Below the pieces are notes generated by a model. That model worked only from the letters and a program-made list of their open reading frames with translations, was not told the DNA's origin and made no database searches. Below, in pieces: positions 1 to 6,771 of a stretch of 23,604 nt of DNA. Every line of letters starts with the position of its first letter. The first letter of the stretch is position 1. The translations under genes were made by a program, and so were the position numbers. This DNA is from LH-M37 sp032251315. GTDB lineage: Bacteria > Pseudomonadota > Gammaproteobacteria > SZUA-229. Location of the stretch: the NCBI GenBank assembly GCA_032251315.1, contig JAVVEE010000043.1, forward strand, positions 1-23,604. Reading direction: 5' to 3'.

Positions 1-705
1 CCACACAAACCGCCCAACATGGTGCTTTATGACTATCAAAACAGTCGCGCCGGGCGCTGTGCGCAGGATTATCTGCGCCAGTTTAAAGGCTACCTTCAAG
101 TTGACGGCTATGGTGGCTATGACAAGGCTGAAGCGACACTGGTGGGCTGCTGGGCCCATGCCCGGCGTAAATTTATCGAGGCCCGGACGGTGCAGGTAAA
201 AGGCAAAACCGGCAAGGCGGACTGGGCGATCAATCACATCCAGAAACTGTATCGGATAGAAACAGCGATTAAGGATAAAACGCCGGAAGAAAAACAAACC
301 ATCCGGCAGCAACAGAGCCATCCTCTGCTGGCGCAGTTTAAAGCCTGGCTGGATAAATCAGCACTGCATGTACCGCCCAAGTCTGCCATTGGAAAAGCCA
401 TCGCCTACAGCTTAAGGCAATGGCCAAAACTGAATCGATACATTGAAAACGGAAAGCTAAGCATAGATAACAACCGCGCTGAACGCGCCATTAAACCCTT
501 TGTCATTGGCCGTAAGAACTGGTTGTTTGCCAACACAACAAAGGGTGCAGAAGCCAGTGCTGTTTTATACAGCATCATAGAAACGGCAAAAGCGAATGGC
601 CTGATCCCGTTTGATTATTTGAAATATCTGCTGGAGGAATTACCGAACAATCCAGACGATATCGATTACCTGTTGCCCTGGAATGTGGCGCTAGCAGAAA
701 AATAA
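1..705 (+). CDS. IS66-family transposase (TnpC-like), C-terminal part, 5' end outside window
   Basis: The frame is already open at base 1, so the methionine codon at 19 is internal and the gene is cut by the window edge. About 234 residues remain of a family usually around 500 long. What is left is the catalytic C-terminal half of the DDE domain: a VDGYGGYDK segment with an expected catalytic Asp, a CWAHARRKF segment, and the DNNRAERAIKPFVIGRKNW block carrying the expected catalytic Glu. The C-terminal IS66 tail (GLIPFDYLKYLLEELP) is also present. The visible part has no frameshift or internal stop, so the element could be intact. The stop lies 35 bp inside the putative right terminus, which is normal spacing for this family. 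Confidence 0.93.
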   Translation, partial: PHKPPNMVLYDYQNSRAGRCAQDYLRQFKGYLQVDGYGGYDKAEATLVGCWAHARRKFIEARTVQVKGKTGKADWAINHIQKLYRIETAIKDKTPEEKQTIRQQQSHPLLAQFKAWLDKSALHVPPKSAIGKAIAYSLRQWPKLNRYIENGKLSIDNNRAERAIKPFVIGRKNWLFANTTKGAEASAVLYSIIETAKANGLIPFDYLKYLLEELPNNPDDIDYLLPWNVALAEK

Positions 706-723
706 AGGGTTGGGTAGTGTGTG

Positions 724-740
724 GTTCCCCAGACGCTTAC
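724..740 (+). repeat. Right terminal inverted repeat of the IS66 element
   Basis: The sequence ends ccccagacgcttac. Its complement, GTAAGCGTCTGGGG, has the conserved GTAAGCG outer tip of IS66-family ends. The matching left repeat is not in the window, so the length of the repeat is inferred from the family. Confidence 0.7.
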
Positions 741-798
741 GTTATAAACTTCATGTGGCCTTTGAAATGTTGTATAAAAAGACCTGGCTTCATTGTTT

Positions 799-1383
799 TC
801 AGTTGCTTAATGGGCTGATGATGCGATCAAGCATTCGATAGATTGGCTCTCTGTTTCCATAGAAGGCCTGTATGGCTGTCTCAATAATTTCCCATGAGTT
901 CACCTCCGCCCAGTCAATCAGCATGTCATTCAGTGCTGCCAGATCTTCGATGAAGAGTCGCTGTGTTCTACCGTTTCCTTCCGGAAAGGGGTGTAGGCGG
1001 TTGGTCATATCATAGTAGTATGCAAGTCTCTCCAGAAATGCGCTGCGAGCCAGTCCTTGCAGATAACCCTCGTCCGCTAGCTGTGTATAGATCTGATGAG
1101 CATAGCGTTCGATATCTGCCGCCGGTGTAAAGATGCAATCCTGTTTTTTTACATCATAGCTCCGTAACTGTCCGGCCCATGCATACACGTCCTGAAAAAG
1201 GTGGTGATGGATATGCTGAAGATGGCTAAGATCAAAGCCGGTAGGGGAGGGAGTGTCTCTGTATTGTTCGGTACGAGCCCAAGTTAACGTGGCCTCGGCC
1301 TCGGCAAGAGTCTTAGCAACGGTGATGCCGAGTTTGTTGATGTAAACCTGTGTACCGGGGTAGTTATCAGGTTCTATGGGCAT
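799..1383 (-). CDS. fic: Fic-family protein adenylyltransferase (toxin of a Fic/VbhA-type pair)
   Basis: Fic enzymes transfer AMP from ATP to target-protein hydroxyls; bacterial toxin members often modify DNA gyrase and topoisomerase IV, but the target here is unknown. The 194-residue product starts with the family-typical YPGTQVYINKLGI segment and has a complete active-site motif HPFPEGNGRTQR at about residues 131-142, including the catalytic His, the acidic residue for Mg and the GNG anion hole. A flap-like segment RSYDVKKQDCIF precedes it. I chose the ATG at 1381-1383, just before the conserved N-terminus, instead of a longer reading that runs back through the antitoxin frame. It overlaps the antitoxin gene by 17 bp, so the two are probably translationally coupled. 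The intact motif suggests an active enzyme. Confidence 0.9.
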   Translation of the reverse strand: MPIEPDNYPGTQVYINKLGITVAKTLAEAEATLTWARTEQYRDTPSPTGFDLSHLQHIHHHLFQDVYAWAGQLRSYDVKKQDCIFTPAADIERYAHQIYTQLADEGYLQGLARSAFLERLAYYYDMTNRLHPFPEGNGRTQRLFIEDLAALNDMLIDWAEVNSWEIIETAIQAFYGNREPIYRMLDRIISPLSN

Positions 1384-1582
1384 ACCAGGAGCGGATCTGG
1401 TTGATAGCCTCTTCGGGCGTAAGTAAGCCATCTGCCATGGCACGAACGACCTTGGCAGCCTTTGGGTTAGGTGTAAGTCCTTCGAGGCGTACATTGGCCA
1501 TGGATTGACGAACTCGATCTTTTGGATCTGGACGCCCCAGACTGGTAGCGCGGACTTTGAAACGTTGAGAAATTGTGCTCAT
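1367..1582 (-). CDS. VbhA/YhfG-type antitoxin of the Fic pair
   Basis: This 71-residue protein lies directly upstream of fic and overlaps it by 17 bp, the usual order for class I Fic modules in which a separate small protein inhibits the toxin. The central segment MANVRLEGL followed by a helical C-terminus (GLLTPEEAINQI) is the VbhA/YhfG pattern. Known inhibitory helices carry (S/T)xxxE(G/N). Glu34-Gly35 are present here, but the position four before the Glu is Asn30 instead of Ser or Thr. The Glu is the residue that blocks ATP gamma-phosphate placement, so inhibition may be kept. No Shine-Dalgarno sequence is visible before the ATG at 1582. Confidence 0.8.
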   Translation of the reverse strand: MSTISQRFKVRATSLGRPDPKDRVRQSMANVRLEGLTPNPKAAKVVRAMADGLLTPEEAINQIRSWYAHRT

Positions 1583-1587
1583 GTTTT

Positions 1588-1596
1588 AATTTTAGC
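1588..1596 (-). promoter_or_regulatory. Candidate extended -10 (TGCTAAAAT) for the antitoxin-fic operon
   Basis: On the minus strand TGCTAAAAT, an extended -10 pattern, lies only 5 bp before the antitoxin start codon. If used, the transcript would begin at or within a few bases of the ATG and be nearly leaderless, which fits the missing ribosome binding site. No good -35 box is visible. Confidence 0.35.
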
Positions 1597-1621
1597 ATTC
1601 ACCGGGCAAAGTGGATAGTGC

Positions 1622-1637
1622 ATGCATAATTATGCAT
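1622..1637. promoter_or_regulatory. 16-bp perfect palindrome upstream of the antitoxin-fic genes
   Basis: ATGCATAATTATGCAT reads the same on both strands and lies 40 bp before the antitoxin ATG. A dimeric repressor site, perhaps for autoregulation of the toxin-antitoxin pair, is an inference. No DNA-binding domain is recognisable in the 71-residue antitoxin. Confidence 0.45.
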
Positions 1638-1707
1638 TACGTCGGCTGGAAGCAAAGGCTCGCCCCAGTGGTTTTGTGGAGCACCCACTACCCATTAAAC
1701 CTAAAAA

Positions 1708-3462
1708 CTAACCATTGAGTTTTTCTGATTCGTAATGGTTGAGCTGATTGAGCAAAGTTTCGGTTTTATGGGCCGATTGATGCTCGAGTATTTTTTTGAT
1801 TTGCCCGTGAAGTTTGGACAGCGAGCTGTTGTTGATGATGTTTTTGATTTCCAGCATGACGTTGGCCTGTACGCTGAAGTATTCCAGCCCCATGCCGAGT
1901 AGCAGGCGGGTGTACTGGGGGTTACTGGCCATTTCACCGCACAGTGAAACCGGGATGCGTGCTTTTATGCCGGCGTTGATGGTGAGCTGGATCAGTTGCA
2001 GCACGGCGGGGTTGAGCGGGTTGTACAGGTAGCTGACTTCATCATCGATACGGTCCAGCGCCAGGGTGTACTGGATCAGGTCGTTGGTGCCGATGGAGAG
2101 GAAGTCAAGTTGTTTGGCGAAGGCGTCGGCGGAGAGCGCGGCAGCGGGGACTTCGATCATGGCGCCGACTTGCAGGTTGGCATCGAAGCGGATTTTCTGG
2201 TCGTGCAGGCGCTGTTTGGTTCTTTCGATGAGGTAGAGAACCTGATGCAGTTCTTCGATGCTAGTGAGCATGGGGATCATCATGCGTACCGGGCCGAGGG
2301 CGGCGACGCGGAGTATCGCCCGTAGCTGGGGAATGAATGATTCCGGTTCTTTCATGCAGCGGCGGATGGCGCGCAGGCCCATGGCCGGGTTGTGAGCCAT
2401 CGGCCCCTGGTCGATGGTCTCCTGGGTTTCCTTGTCGGCACCCAGATCGACGGTACGGATGGTCAGGGGTTGGCCCTTGAGACGAAACAGCGCGCGCTTG
2501 TAGGTTCTGAATTGAGTGTCTTCATCGGGATTAGTGTTTTTTTCGATGAACAGCATTTCAGTGCGGTAAAGCCCCACGCCAGTGTCGTCGAAGCTGCGCA
2601 GAGTTTTAATATCTTCAGGACGATCAATGTTGCCGTGCAGGGTGATGGCCTTGCCGTCGAGTGTGACGGCGGGTACATTTTTAAGATCGTAGAGTAAAAC
2701 TTTGCGTGCAGCTTCAGCCTTTTGCAGTGTCCGGTACTGTTTGAGCGAACGCTTGTCAGGTGAGTTAATCACCATACCCTGTTCGCCGTCGATGATCAGC
2801 ATTTCACCGTTCTTGATGAGCTGGCGCGCATGATGCACGCCGACAATCGCAGGTATGCCGATATTTTTCGACAGTATGGCGGTGTGAGAAAGCGGGCCGC
2901 CGAACTCGGTGACGAAGCCTGCGATTTTATGATGCTGGAGCATCAGGGTGTCTGCCGGAGTTAAATCATCGGCGATGACGATGCGGCCTTTTAACTGCTG
3001 GCCGTCGGGAACATGCTCGGGGGTATCAGCCAGACATCTTTGAATGCGGCGCACTACATGCAGAACATCATCCTTGCGGGTGCGCAGATACGGGTCTTCC
3101 ATTTCATTGAAAATTTTCACCAGACGCTTGCTTTGCAGCTGCAAGGCCCACTCGGCATTGCGGGAGTATTTTTTGATATTGGCAATAGTGCCATCATCAA
3201 AAGTGGGATCTTCCAGCATTAACAGGTGGGTGTCGATAAAGGCCAGAATATCAGGCGGCGTATCGGCTGCGATCTTGTTCTTTATTTCGTGTAACTGTTC
3301 GCCGGCCCGATTCAGCGCCGCCTTGAAACGTTCGATCTCTTTTTGCTGTTGTTCCTTCGGAACTTTATATTCACGCACCATTTTCTGTTCGCGTGAATAG
3401 ACGTAGGCTTCACCGATTGCGATGCCACTTGATACCCCTATGCCGTTTATGAGAATGCTCAA
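1708..3462 (-). CDS. ptsI: PTS enzyme I (phosphoenolpyruvate-protein phosphotransferase)
   Basis: Enzyme I takes phosphate from PEP onto a histidine and passes it to HPr in the cytoplasm. The 584-residue product is close to the usual 570-580. It has the N-terminal HPr-binding and phosphohistidine domains with the active-site segment GGPLSHTAIL (His193), then the PEP-binding TIM barrel with TGVGLYRTEMLF, GLRAIRRCM, the IGTNDLIQYTLALDR signature and the catalytic Cys508 in CGEMASNP. There is no N-terminal GAF domain, so it is a sugar-type EI and not the nitrogen-type PtsP. The start is a TTG at 3462, as no ATG lies near the conserved N-terminus. It follows HPr by 6 bp and is the last gene of the run. 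No PTS permease is in the window, so a regulatory role is likely. Confidence 0.96.
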   Translation of the reverse strand: MSILINGIGVSSGIAIGEAYVYSREQKMVREYKVPKEQQQKEIERFKAALNRAGEQLHEIKNKIAADTPPDILAFIDTHLLMLEDPTFDDGTIANIKKYSRNAEWALQLQSKRLVKIFNEMEDPYLRTRKDDVLHVVRRIQRCLADTPEHVPDGQQLKGRIVIADDLTPADTLMLQHHKIAGFVTEFGGPLSHTAILSKNIGIPAIVGVHHARQLIKNGEMLIIDGEQGMVINSPDKRSLKQYRTLQKAEAARKVLLYDLKNVPAVTLDGKAITLHGNIDRPEDIKTLRSFDDTGVGLYRTEMLFIEKNTNPDEDTQFRTYKRALFRLKGQPLTIRTVDLGADKETQETIDQGPMAHNPAMGLRAIRRCMKEPESFIPQLRAILRVAALGPVRMMIPMLTSIEELHQVLYLIERTKQRLHDQKIRFDANLQVGAMIEVPAAALSADAFAKQLDFLSIGTNDLIQYTLALDRIDDEVSYLYNPLNPAVLQLIQLTINAGIKARIPVSLCGEMASNPQYTRLLLGMGLEYFSVQANVMLEIKNIINNSSLSKLHGQIKKILEHQSAHKTETLLNQLNHYESEKLNG

Positions 3463-3468
3463 GGTGAT

Positions 3469-3741
3469 TTACTCTTCTTCATCGAAACGATTGTTGATTA
3501 ACTGTTCGAGCTGATCAAGGCTCTCTTCAGCGTCATCACCTTCGGCGTAAATGGTGATCTGTGAGCCTTTGCCTGCGGCCAGCATCATAACGCCCATAAT
3601 GCTTTTGCCATTAACGCGGCGATCCTTGCGTTCTATCTCGATCTGGCTCTCGAAGCTGGATGCCAGCCTGACAAACTTTGCGGCGGCGCGGGCATGCAAA
3701 CCCAGTTTATTGATGATTTCGACTTCGCGGCTTAATGGCAT
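3469..3741 (-). CDS. ptsH: Phosphocarrier protein HPr
   Basis: HPr carries phosphate from enzyme I to EIIA proteins. The 90-residue product has the active-site histidine in NKLGLHARAAAKF (His16) and a regulatory serine in NGKSIMGVMML (Ser47), the site used by HPr kinase. Having both sites, with hprK two genes upstream, means the protein can be read as a combined PEP and ATP/phosphate signal. It sits where E. coli has npr (ptsO), but the Ser site makes it more like the HPr of Gram-positives and HprK-bearing proteobacteria. Its ATG overlaps the end of the EIIA-Man gene by 10 bp, and enzyme I starts 6 bp after its stop. Confidence 0.95.
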   Translation of the reverse strand: MPLSREVEIINKLGLHARAAAKFVRLASSFESQIEIERKDRRVNGKSIMGVMMLAAGKGSQITIYAEGDDAEESLDQLEQLINNRFDEEE

Positions 3742-4139
3742 GACGGGTGCTCACTGTTATGCTGGGCAATGCTCTGATGTCCGCCGACGATAATTTTATC
3801 GACGAGCTCGGTCAGGGGTAAATCGCGGTAATTAATCGCCTTGATGATCATGGCCAGGTTAAGCCCGCTGACAAGGCGGGTATGTTTATTGGTGATAAAG
3901 CAGCTGGCGATATTGCTGGGGGTGCCGCCGTATATGTCGGTGAGAATAAGGATGTCCTGGTCAGGATCGAACTCATCGATTTTTTTCTGGATGTCCTGCT
4001 TCATGGTATCAACAGAGGCATCCATGGGAATTTCTATACAGGCCATGTTGCCGGGCATGTCATTAACGATGGAGGCGGCAGTGGCCAGCAAATTGCTGGC
4101 AATGCCCTTATGTGAAACCAGTAACAAACCTGTACTCAT
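3732..4139 (-). CDS. PTS EIIA component, mannose/sorbose family (stand-alone)
   Basis: This 135-residue protein is a single mannose-type EIIA domain, with the phosphorylatable histidine at residue 10 (LLVSHKGIASN, like His10 of ManX) and the conserved DIYGGTPSN segment. In sugar transport it would pass phosphate to an EIIB, but no EIIB, IIC or IID gene lies nearby. It is probably a signalling acceptor of HPr-phosphate, as proposed for similar gene runs in other proteobacteria. It shares an ATGA start-stop overlap with rapZ upstream and overlaps ptsH by 10 bp, so translation of all three is likely coupled. Its target is unknown. Confidence 0.92.
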   Translation of the reverse strand: MSTGLLLVSHKGIASNLLATAASIVNDMPGNMACIEIPMDASVDTMKQDIQKKIDEFDPDQDILILTDIYGGTPSNIASCFITNKHTRLVSGLNLAMIIKAINYRDLPLTELVDKIIVGGHQSIAQHNSEHPSCH

Positions 4140-4993
4140 TGCAGTTCTCTGTGTCTGACCGATACATTGTCATTGCTTTCGCCGAACTCTTCGCATAATT
4201 TCTGTGCGATAAAAACAGAGCGATGTTGACCCCCGGTGCAGCCGATGGAGACGGTGAGGTAGTAGCGGTTTTGTTGTACGAATTTGGGGATCCATGCCTG
4301 CATAAAAGACCTTATATCTTCAAGCATGTTCTGAACCTCCTCCTGGGCCTGTAAATAGTTGATGACATCTGCGTCCAGCCCGGTAAGCGGACGCAGGTTG
4401 GATTCCCAGTGCGGGTTGGGCAGGCAGCGTACGTCGAATACAAAGTCGGAATCACTGGGAGCGCCGTGCTTAAAGCCAAATGATTGAAATAATAATGAGA
4501 GTGTAGCACCGCTATTCTTGACAATTTGTGTTTTTATCTGATCACGCAGCTGATGAATATTGGTATAGGTGGTATCGATAAAAAGATCGGCTTCGGAAGC
4601 GACCGCGCTTAAAAGCACCCGTTCCACTTCGATGGCTTCGGACAGGGGCAGGCCTTTGGTGGTCAGCGGATGTTTCCGGCGCGTCTCACTAAAGCGCTTG
4701 ATCAGGGTATTGAGTTCTGCCTGCAGGTAGATAACTTCGAATTCGATATCTCTTTCCCGCAGCGGTTTAATAATTTCATTGAAGTGGCGCAAATCATGAG
4801 ATTCACTGCGGGCATCGATGCCTACCGCGATCTTTTCATAGGGCTGTAGGCTTCGCTTGCAGATGCGATCGACGAAATCAGGCAGCAGGCCCAGCGGCAG
4901 ATTGTCGACGCAGTAGTAGTCCTCGTCTTCCAGGGTGTGCAGTGCGACTGTTTTGCCGGAGCCGGAAAGCCCGCTGACGATGACAATTTTCAT
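4136..4993 (-). CDS. rapZ: RapZ, nucleotide-binding RNase adapter protein
   Basis: In E. coli RapZ binds the small RNA GlmZ and presents it to RNase E, adjusting glucosamine-6-phosphate synthase and so cell-wall precursor supply. The 285-residue product matches the E. coli length of 284. It has a Walker A motif GLSGSGKT at residues 8-15, the YYCVDNLP and VGIDARS segments of the N-terminal domain, and the C-terminal SIGCTGGQHRSVF block that forms the RNA/ligand-binding part. It lies 3 bp after hprK and overlaps EIIA-Man by 4 bp. Whether a GlmZ-like RNA exists in this organism cannot be seen here. Confidence 0.95.
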   Translation of the reverse strand: MKIVIVSGLSGSGKTVALHTLEDEDYYCVDNLPLGLLPDFVDRICKRSLQPYEKIAVGIDARSESHDLRHFNEIIKPLRERDIEFEVIYLQAELNTLIKRFSETRRKHPLTTKGLPLSEAIEVERVLLSAVASEADLFIDTTYTNIHQLRDQIKTQIVKNSGATLSLLFQSFGFKHGAPSDSDFVFDVRCLPNPHWESNLRPLTGLDADVINYLQAQEEVQNMLEDIRSFMQAWIPKFVQQNRYYLTVSIGCTGGQHRSVFIAQKLCEEFGESNDNVSVRHRELQ

Positions 4994-4996
4994 GGT

Positions 4997-5944
4997 TTAT
5001 AAAACCTGATCTGAATTGATCGCGAGCTGCTGAAGATGGATCAGCTCTTCAGTGGCATCGTAGCCGCTGTTTCTGAGTATGTAATTGCGCACGGCCGCTT
5101 CCACCAGTACCGATAGATTACGTCCGGGGGCGACCGGCAATTGCACTTCGGGGATGGAGACGCCCAGGATGCTCTGCATGCGGCGGGCGCCTTCGAGGCG
5201 ATCTATCTGCGCCAGCTCTGCTTTGGACAGACGTACCATGTGCACAATCAGGCGCAGATGCTTGTTCATTTTCAGGGCATTATTACCGTACATTTCGCGA
5301 ATGTTAAGCACGCCCAGTCCGCGAACCTCCATGAAGTCGCGCAACAGGCTGGGGCTTCTGCCGTCGAGAATGTCGGGGCCGATGCGGGTCAGTTCGGGCG
5401 CATCATCCGCAACCAGGCGGTGCCCGCGAGAAATCAGGTCCAGCGCCAGTTCGCTTTTACCGACACTGCTTTCGCCGGTAATTAAGACCCCGGTGCCGAG
5501 CACTTCCATAAACACGCCGTGCACGATTTTCTTGTCGGAGAACAGTTTGTGCAAATAAAACCGCGCGATGTCCACGACTTCGTTGCTGTGAGTTTTGCAG
5601 CTTAGCAGGGGCACGTGCCCCTTGTTGGCGAACTCAATCAGTTTGTCGGGCACGGGCAGGTCATCGGCCATAATGATGGCGACGGCGTAATCGGAAAAAA
5701 TCTGTTGCAGCACATCGTTGCTAAAATCTTCGCTGAGGCTTTGCAGGTAGTCACATTCGGTTTTGCCGATAACCTGAATAATGTTTTTATGAATCAGGTT
5801 GAGATGGCCGATCAGGGTGGCATGTTCCCTGACATTGACTTCGTGGATGGGACGATCCGGGTCTTCCTGGCCGGCGACCCATTTCAGCTTAATCTTGCTG
5901 GAAAGATTAACGATGATCGATTCGGCGGAAAAAAGTTGGGTCAT
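4997..5944 (-). CDS. hprK: HPr kinase/phosphorylase
   Basis: The enzyme phosphorylates HPr on its serine with ATP or PPi and reverses this with phosphate. The product has 315 residues, the usual size. The C-terminal catalytic domain has HGVFMEV, the Walker A motif GESSVGKS at residues 157-164, an Asp pair in LVADDAPEL and the family signature EVRGLGVLNI at 206-215. The N-terminal domain (about 1-130) is present, so this is the full-length two-domain form. It follows ptsN by 6 bp and precedes rapZ by 3 bp. Together with HPr Ser47 this gives a complete Ser-phosphorylation branch. In proteobacteria without PTS permeases the enzyme is thought to regulate and not to control sugar uptake. Confidence 0.96.
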   Translation of the reverse strand: MTQLFSAESIIVNLSSKIKLKWVAGQEDPDRPIHEVNVREHATLIGHLNLIHKNIIQVIGKTECDYLQSLSEDFSNDVLQQIFSDYAVAIIMADDLPVPDKLIEFANKGHVPLLSCKTHSNEVVDIARFYLHKLFSDKKIVHGVFMEVLGTGVLITGESSVGKSELALDLISRGHRLVADDAPELTRIGPDILDGRSPSLLRDFMEVRGLGVLNIREMYGNNALKMNKHLRLIVHMVRLSKAELAQIDRLEGARRMQSILGVSIPEVQLPVAPGRNLSVLVEAAVRNYILRNSGYDATEELIHLQQLAINSDQVL

Positions 5945-5950
5945 GATTCC

Positions 5951-6421
5951 CTAGGAAGTCTGTGTGGTGAGATCCCAGCTGATGAGCTGGTGATAGAGTT
6001 CTGCGTCGGTGTCGGCTGAGCGCAGTTCACGGCAAAAGTCTTCGTCGCTGAACATTTCCGCCAGTCCGGCGAGAATGTTGAGGTGTTCGTCTGTGTAGTG
6101 TTCCGGCACCATCAGGGCAAACAGCAGGTCGGTGGATTGGCGATCGGGGCTGTCAAAATCGATGCCGTTTTTGGTGCGTATAAACACCCCGACGGCACGA
6201 TCACATAACGCGGTTCTCGCATGGGGCAGGGCAATGCCCTGTCCCAGTGAAGTCGAGCCCAGTTTTTCCCTTTCCGTCAGGCGCTGAAAAATTTCCAGCG
6301 ATTTATCCGGATCGGTTTGCCGGGCCAGCAATTCAGCCAGCAGTTCGAGCGCTCTTTTTTTGCTGACAATCTCAGCATTACATACAACCGCTTCCGGGCT
6401 GACTAAATCTTTAAGTTTCAT
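5951..6421 (-). CDS. ptsN: PTS EIIA-Ntr, regulatory protein
   Basis: EIIA-Ntr is the output of the nitrogen PTS; by its phosphorylation state it affects potassium uptake, phosphate sensing and other targets in E. coli. The 156-residue product is a single fructose/Ntr-type EIIA domain. The active histidine is His67 in GQGIALPHART, and the MVPEHYTDEHLNILAGLAEMF segment near the C-terminus is typical. Its ATG overlaps the hpf stop by one base (TAATG), so the two are probably translationally coupled. The order rpoN-hpf-ptsN is the same as in E. coli. Confidence 0.95.
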   Translation of the reverse strand: MKLKDLVSPEAVVCNAEIVSKKRALELLAELLARQTDPDKSLEIFQRLTEREKLGSTSLGQGIALPHARTALCDRAVGVFIRTKNGIDFDSPDRQSTDLLFALMVPEHYTDEHLNILAGLAEMFSDEDFCRELRSADTDAELYHQLISWDLTTQTS

Positions 6422-6753
6422 TAATCTTCAGTTTCAGGTGTAGATGTAGATGCGTTTTTATGATGCAGGTGGTTGGTGATTTTTTCCTTGTGCTTTTTCA
6501 CCTGCCGGTCGAGTTTGGCTACCATGGCATCGATAGAGGCGTACATGTCAGCTTCACGCGCTTCAGCGAAAATATCATTGCCGCTCATGTGGACAGTGGC
6601 TTCCGCTTTCTGTTCGTTCTTGTCAACGCTCAGGATGACATGGGTGTTGCTGACTTTGTCAAAGTGTCGTTCCAGTTTTTCCATTTTTTCGTTGACATAG
6701 TTGCGTAATGAATCGGTGATATCAACGTGGTGACCGGTCAGATTAATTTGCAT
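6421..6753 (-). CDS. hpf: Ribosome hibernation promoting factor, short form
   Basis: HPF binds the 30S decoding region in slow-growing cells and helps form inactive 100S ribosomes. The 110-residue product is a single S30AE domain (MQINLTGHHVDITDSLRNYV, then the EARE-ADMYASIDAM segment). The C-terminal extension is only a short basic and polar tail (HKEKITNHLHHKN), so it is the short HPF type, not the long dimerising type. It follows rpoN by 18 bp and overlaps ptsN by 1 bp. Confidence 0.94.
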   Translation of the reverse strand: MQINLTGHHVDITDSLRNYVNEKMEKLERHFDKVSNTHVILSVDKNEQKAEATVHMSGNDIFAEAREADMYASIDAMVAKLDRQVKKHKEKITNHLHHKNASTSTPETED

Positions 6754-6771
6754 AAGAATACTCCAGTTGGT

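Larger units (their letters stand above)
1..740 (+). mobile_element. IS66-family insertion sequence, right-hand part
   Basis: The window opens inside an IS66-type element. The transposase C-terminal part is followed by a terminus whose complement begins GTAAGCGTCTGGGG, which matches the GTAAGCG start of IS66-family terminal inverted repeats, so I place the outer end at 740. The left end and the accessory genes lie outside the window. IS66 elements usually make 8-bp target duplications, so the first 8 bp outside (741-748, gttataaa) should recur at the unseen left junction. Confidence 0.85.

Noticed and set aside
1384..1494. Extension of the Fic protein by 37 residues to a start at 1494
   Set aside because: This stretch is the antitoxin gene read in another frame. 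The Fic family homology begins just after the ATG at 1383.
1640..1707. Rho-independent terminator after ptsI
   Set aside because: GTGG/CCAC pairs can be drawn on the minus strand, but no T-run follows.
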